Below are positions 61,023 to 64,000 of a stretch of 64,000 bases of DNA, in pieces. The notes below the pieces were generated by a model that was not told where the DNA came from, searched no databases, and worked only from the letters and a program-made list of their open reading frames with translations. The stretch spans positions 1 to 64,000 of the forward strand of contig NZ_JAPPTI010000006.1 of NCBI RefSeq assembly GCF_027587025.1. The letters are read 5' to 3'. A program made the translations under genes and the position numbers. Origin of the DNA: Vibrio sp. LaRot3. GTDB taxonomy: Bacteria > Pseudomonadota > Gammaproteobacteria > Enterobacterales > Vibrionaceae. Every line of letters starts with the position of its first letter. Position 1 is the first letter of the stretch.

Positions 61023-61149
61023 TTTCTTTATAGATGGGTTTCACTGCGTTGTTAGTGAAAGGTTGTCTATCTAGGGAAATATTCGAGAGTTTATGTCATT
61101 TTTCTAGGAACCATGATTGGGAACTAGAAGCTAATTTAGAGAGAGAGTA

Positions 61150-61791
61150 ATGAAAGCATACCAGCGTGAGTTTATTGAGTTTGCACTTGAGAAAGAAGTT
61201 CTAAAGTTTGGTGAGTTTACTTTAAAGTCTGGCCGTAAGAGCCCGTATTTCTTTAACGCTGGTCTTTTCAATACAGGCCGTGACCTAGCGCGTTTGGGTC
61301 GTTTCTATGCTGCAGCTTTGGCAGATTCTGGCATTGAGTTTGACGTGCTATTTGGCCCTGCATACAAAGGCATTCCAATTGCAACGACTACAGCGGTTGC
61401 GTTGGCTGACCATCATGACATTGACACGCCTTACTGTTTTAACCGCAAAGAAGCCAAAGACCACGGTGAAGGTGGCAACCTAGTCGGTAGCGCACTAGAA
61501 GGCCGCATTATGTTGGTGGATGATGTGATTACGGCAGGTACAGCAATCCGCGAATCGATGGAAATCATCAAAGCCAATGGTGCTGACCTTGCGGGTGTGT
61601 TGGTTGCTATTGATCGCCAAGAAAAAGGCAAAGGTGAGCTATCTGCGATTCAAGAAGTTGAACGTGACTTTGGCTGCGCTGTGATTTCAATTGTAAGCCT
61701 TGGCGACCTTGTGACTTACCTAGAAGAGAAAGGTAATTCAACAGAGCATTTAGAAGCTGTGAAAGCGTACCGCGCTCAGTACGGCATCTAA
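61150..61791 (+). CDS. pyrE: orotate phosphoribosyltransferase
   Basis: Makes orotidine monophosphate from orotate and PRPP in pyrimidine synthesis. The 213 residues have the family segments [29 protein letters not shown] and the PRPP motif [19 protein letters not shown] lies ahead of the ATG. Probably expressed partly by readthrough from rph under attenuation control. Confidence 0.98.
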   Translation: MKAYQREFIEFALEKEVLKFGEFTLKSGRKSPYFFNAGLFNTGRDLARLGRFYAAALADSGIEFDVLFGPAYKGIPIATTTAVALADHHDIDTPYCFNRKEAKDHGEGGNLVGSALEGRIMLVDDVITAGTAIRESMEIIKANGADLAGVLVAIDRQEKGKGELSAIQEVERDFGCAVISIVSLGDLVTYLEEKGNSTEHLEAVKAYRAQYGI

Positions 61792-61830
61792 GTTCAACGC
61801 CTAGCGATTGAAAATACTCGGTTTGATATG

Positions 61831-61860
61831 AAAACCCCGCTTGCTTAAGCGGGGTTTTGT
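61831..61860 (+). terminator. terminator of pyrE
   Basis: AAAACCCCGCTT/AAGCGGGGTTTT stem around GCTT with a T-rich tail; it also sits at the end of converging slmA. Confidence 0.9.
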
Positions 61861-61907
61861 TTTTCGCTTGTTGAATGTGAACATTCCCTATTCTGCATTC
61901 GTTGCTG

Positions 61908-62498
61908 TTATTGAATTTGCGCGCTGAGCAGTTCCCAATATTGTTCAAAGTTTGCCGTTGGCTGATATTTAAAATCAGAACGAACAAAGCGATTTAAACT
62001 GCCTTCTACCTGACCCAACAACTGAGCAGAAAGAATGTTCTCATCAACTGGGAAAGATTTGCCTTCACGCAGTTTACGCTCACGTAAGATCTGGCGGATT
62101 GAGGTTTCAATGCGCTCGAATAATTGATTGATACGTTCACGTAGACGTTCGTTTTCAAACATTAACGCATGGCCAGAAAGAATACGCGTTAGCCCCGGGT
62201 TACGTTCTGAGAATGCGAGAATGAGTTGTAGCACTAAGCGGAGGCGAGTTAACGTATCTTTTTCTTCATCAAGAATGCGGTTGATGCGTGACATCAATGA
62301 TTCTTCAATAAACTCGATCAGCCCTTCAAACATACGTGCTTTACTTGGGAAATGACGATAAAGCGCCGCTTCTGATACACCCACCTGTTTTGCCAGTTTG
62401 GCAGTAGTGATGCGTGAAGCACCGTCGTTAGACTCTAGCATTTGCGCTAGGGCTTGTAAGATTTCTTCTCGGCGATTTGTTTTTCTTGTTCCAGCCAT
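61908..62498 (-). CDS. slmA: nucleoid occlusion factor SlmA
   Basis: TetR-family DNA-binding protein that blocks FtsZ ring formation over the nucleoid. The 196 residues have the N-terminal helix-turn-helix ([23 protein letters not shown]). AAGGA lies ahead of the ATG. Located between pyrE and coaBC, as is typical. Confidence 0.97.
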   Translation of the reverse strand: MAGTRKTNRREEILQALAQMLESNDGASRITTAKLAKQVGVSEAALYRHFPSKARMFEGLIEFIEESLMSRINRILDEEKDTLTRLRLVLQLILAFSERNPGLTRILSGHALMFENERLRERINQLFERIETSIRQILRERKLREGKSFPVDENILSAQLLGQVEGSLNRFVRSDFKYQPTANFEQYWELLSAQIQ

Positions 62499-62586
62499 GA
62501 ACGATTCCTTTTGTTACCACTTTTAGCAAAGAAATGCTGGCTGCCGTGAAGGTAATACACGGCAGCGATTAGCTCATAAATATTGA

Positions 62587-63786
62587 TTACAACTTGTCGG
62601 CAATAATCTGAATAATTTGTTTTGCAATTTGTTGTTTTGGTGCAAGGGTTAGTGATTGCTCACCATCTTTTGAGTATACGGTAATGGCGTTGTCGTTACT
62701 ATTGAAGCCTTGCCCTTCTACAGAGACATCATTCGCACAGATGAGATCGAGATTCTTGCGTTCTAGCTTGCCTAGCGCATATTGCTTAACGTTTTGTGTC
62801 TCTGCGGCAAAGCCGACAGTCAACGGACGATTTTTAGTTAATGCAGCCACAGACGCAACGATATCAGGGTTTTTGACCATTTTGACCGTCATATGGTCGT
62901 TGTCATCAGTCTTTTTCAGCTTGTTCTCTGCTACCGTTTCAGGGCGATAATCAGCAACCGCAGCGCAGCTGATGAATACGTTATGGTTAATTGCTTTCTC
63001 TAATACCGCTTGGTGCATTTGAGTTGCGCTTTCAACATCAATACGAGAGACGTTGCTCGGCGTTGCTAGACTTACCGGACCGCTCACTAAAGTGACGTTT
63101 GCGCCAAGTTGTTGCGCTGCTTTGGCGAGGGCAAAGCCCATCTTCCCTGAGCTGTGATTACTGATGTAGCGTACAGGGTCAATAGCTTCTCGTGTCGGGC
63201 CAGCACTGATTAAGACTGACTTACCGAGTAAAGGTTTATCACCCCAGAACTCTTCGCAATGTGCCACCAACTGCATTGGCTCAAGCATTCGGCCCGGGCC
63301 AACATCACCACAGGCTTGTTCGCCTGCGGCAGGGCCCCAAATGTGCATGCCGCGGCGTGAGAGTGTTGCGATGTTCTCTTGCGTGGCCTGATTTAGGTAC
63401 ATTTGCTGATTCATTGCCGGAGAAACTGCAATGGGAGCGTCAGTCGCTAGCACTAAAGTTGTAAGTAAGTCATTGCCCATTCCTGCTGCCATGCGAGCGA
63501 TAAGATCGGCTGTCGCCGGAGCAAGCAAAACTAAATCGGCCCACTTAGCTAGCTCAATATGGCCCATGGACGCTTCAGCGGCAGGATCGAGTAAGCTGTC
63601 AGATACAGGGCGGCCCGATACCGCTTGCATGGTTAATGGTGTAATGAATTCTTTAGCGGCATGGGTCATCACTACTTGTACTTGTGCGCCGCGCTCTATT
63701 AAGCGCCTTGTTAAGTCTGCACATTTGTAAGCCGCGATACCGCCACTAATACCAAGTAGAATTTTTTTGCCTGCGAGTGTCTGCAT
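62587..63786 (-). CDS. coaBC: bifunctional phosphopantothenoylcysteine decarboxylase/synthetase
   Basis: Two steps of coenzyme A synthesis in one protein of 399 residues. N-terminal CoaC flavin domain ([10 protein letters not shown], catalytic His in [17 protein letters not shown]) and C-terminal CoaB domain ([20 protein letters not shown], dimer lysine/phosphate region [11 protein letters not shown]). GGGAG precedes the ATG. It lies upstream of slmA on the same strand. Confidence 0.97.
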   Translation of the reverse strand: MQTLAGKKILLGISGGIAAYKCADLTRRLIERGAQVQVVMTHAAKEFITPLTMQAVSGRPVSDSLLDPAAEASMGHIELAKWADLVLLAPATADLIARMAAGMGNDLLTTLVLATDAPIAVSPAMNQQMYLNQATQENIATLSRRGMHIWGPAAGEQACGDVGPGRMLEPMQLVAHCEEFWGDKPLLGKSVLISAGPTREAIDPVRYISNHSSGKMGFALAKAAQQLGANVTLVSGPVSLATPSNVSRIDVESATQMHQAVLEKAINHNVFISCAAVADYRPETVAENKLKKTDDNDHMTVKMVKNPDIVASVAALTKNRPLTVGFAAETQNVKQYALGKLERKNLDLICANDVSVEGQGFNSNDNAITVYSKDGEQSLTLAPKQQIAKQIIQIIADKL

Positions 63787-64000
63787 TATCTGTTTCTCCC
63801 AATTTCTGTGGCTGATATTACCACAATGAATTGGCGGAATACGTGCCGTTGTTTTGACGTATGTGAATCTATATCAAACAAGCAACGAATAGTTATGCTG
63901 TTGAACGAAAAATCACCGCCAAGTTCACAGATATAATTTCATACCAAAGCATTATATGCATAAAGGTGTGCAAGTTTTGTTATTTCAACGCCTTGCATTT
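63787..64000. other. right-hand end of the window, non-coding
   Basis: Upstream region of coaBC with no open frame. In related genomes radC is divergent from coaBC; if so here, it begins beyond the window. Confidence 0.4.

Overview
This window comes from a Vibrionaceae chromosome, almost certainly a Vibrio. The evidence is gene content and order: a complete eps type II secretion operon (C to N), glnA–ntrB–ntrC with NtrC boxes, a chitobiase lipoprotein, bioH/comF/nfuA/nudE/cysQ, gmk, rpoZ–spoT–trmH–recG, and yicC | rph–pyrE | slmA | coaBC. Most of it is conserved core genome, with no prophage, intact insertion sequence, CRISPR array or rRNA operon. The species is not resolvable from what I can see.

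Layout: 1-410 holds tRNA-Ser(UGA), two strong hairpins and a short unexplained stretch. 411-4054 (minus) carries add (adenosine deaminase) and a membrane dCache-HAMP-GGDEF-EAL protein. 4278-8969 (minus) is the nitrogen island glnA, a DUF4124 gene, ntrB and ntrC, with a sigma-54 promoter and several NtrC-type palindromes. 9564-16964 contains typA, a small P-loop ATPase, a DUF2959 lipoprotein, yihY–dtd–yiiD and an AsmA-like gene. 17078-20335 (minus) has pckA and the heat-shock pair hslR–hslO. 20580-31856 (plus) is the type II secretion operon. 31888-34018 (minus) is ompR–envZ. 34394-41369 has a soluble FIST-domain chemoreceptor, greB, a flavodoxin-fold oxidoreductase coupled to a nucleoside transporter, and tex. 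41484-45869 has a conserved unknown, bioH, comF, nfuA, nudE and cysQ. 46415-49060 is chitobiase with a CRP-like site in a long upstream region. 49184-55370 (minus) is gmk, then rpoZ–spoT–trmH–recG. 55697-57213 is an NCS2 purine permease behind a purine-riboswitch-like leader. 57250-59167 is the only accessory-looking part: an A+T-rich unknown membrane gene flanked by gene-poor DNA with degenerate coding traces. 59232-63786 is yicC, rph–pyrE, slmA and coaBC.

Functional links: NtrB/NtrC control of glnA is visible in the DNA. The T2SS exports hydrolases of the kind that feed the surface chitobiase. Purine handling recurs (add, the CNT nucleoside transporter, the NCS2 permease, gmk, the ppGpp enzyme SpoT). 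The most interesting candidate is the leader of the NCS2 permease. Its aptamer core matches the purine riboswitch with a C at the specificity position (guanine/hypoxanthine class). Its alternative helices suggest translational control, possibly switching on with ligand. I did not find a convincing new multi-gene system.
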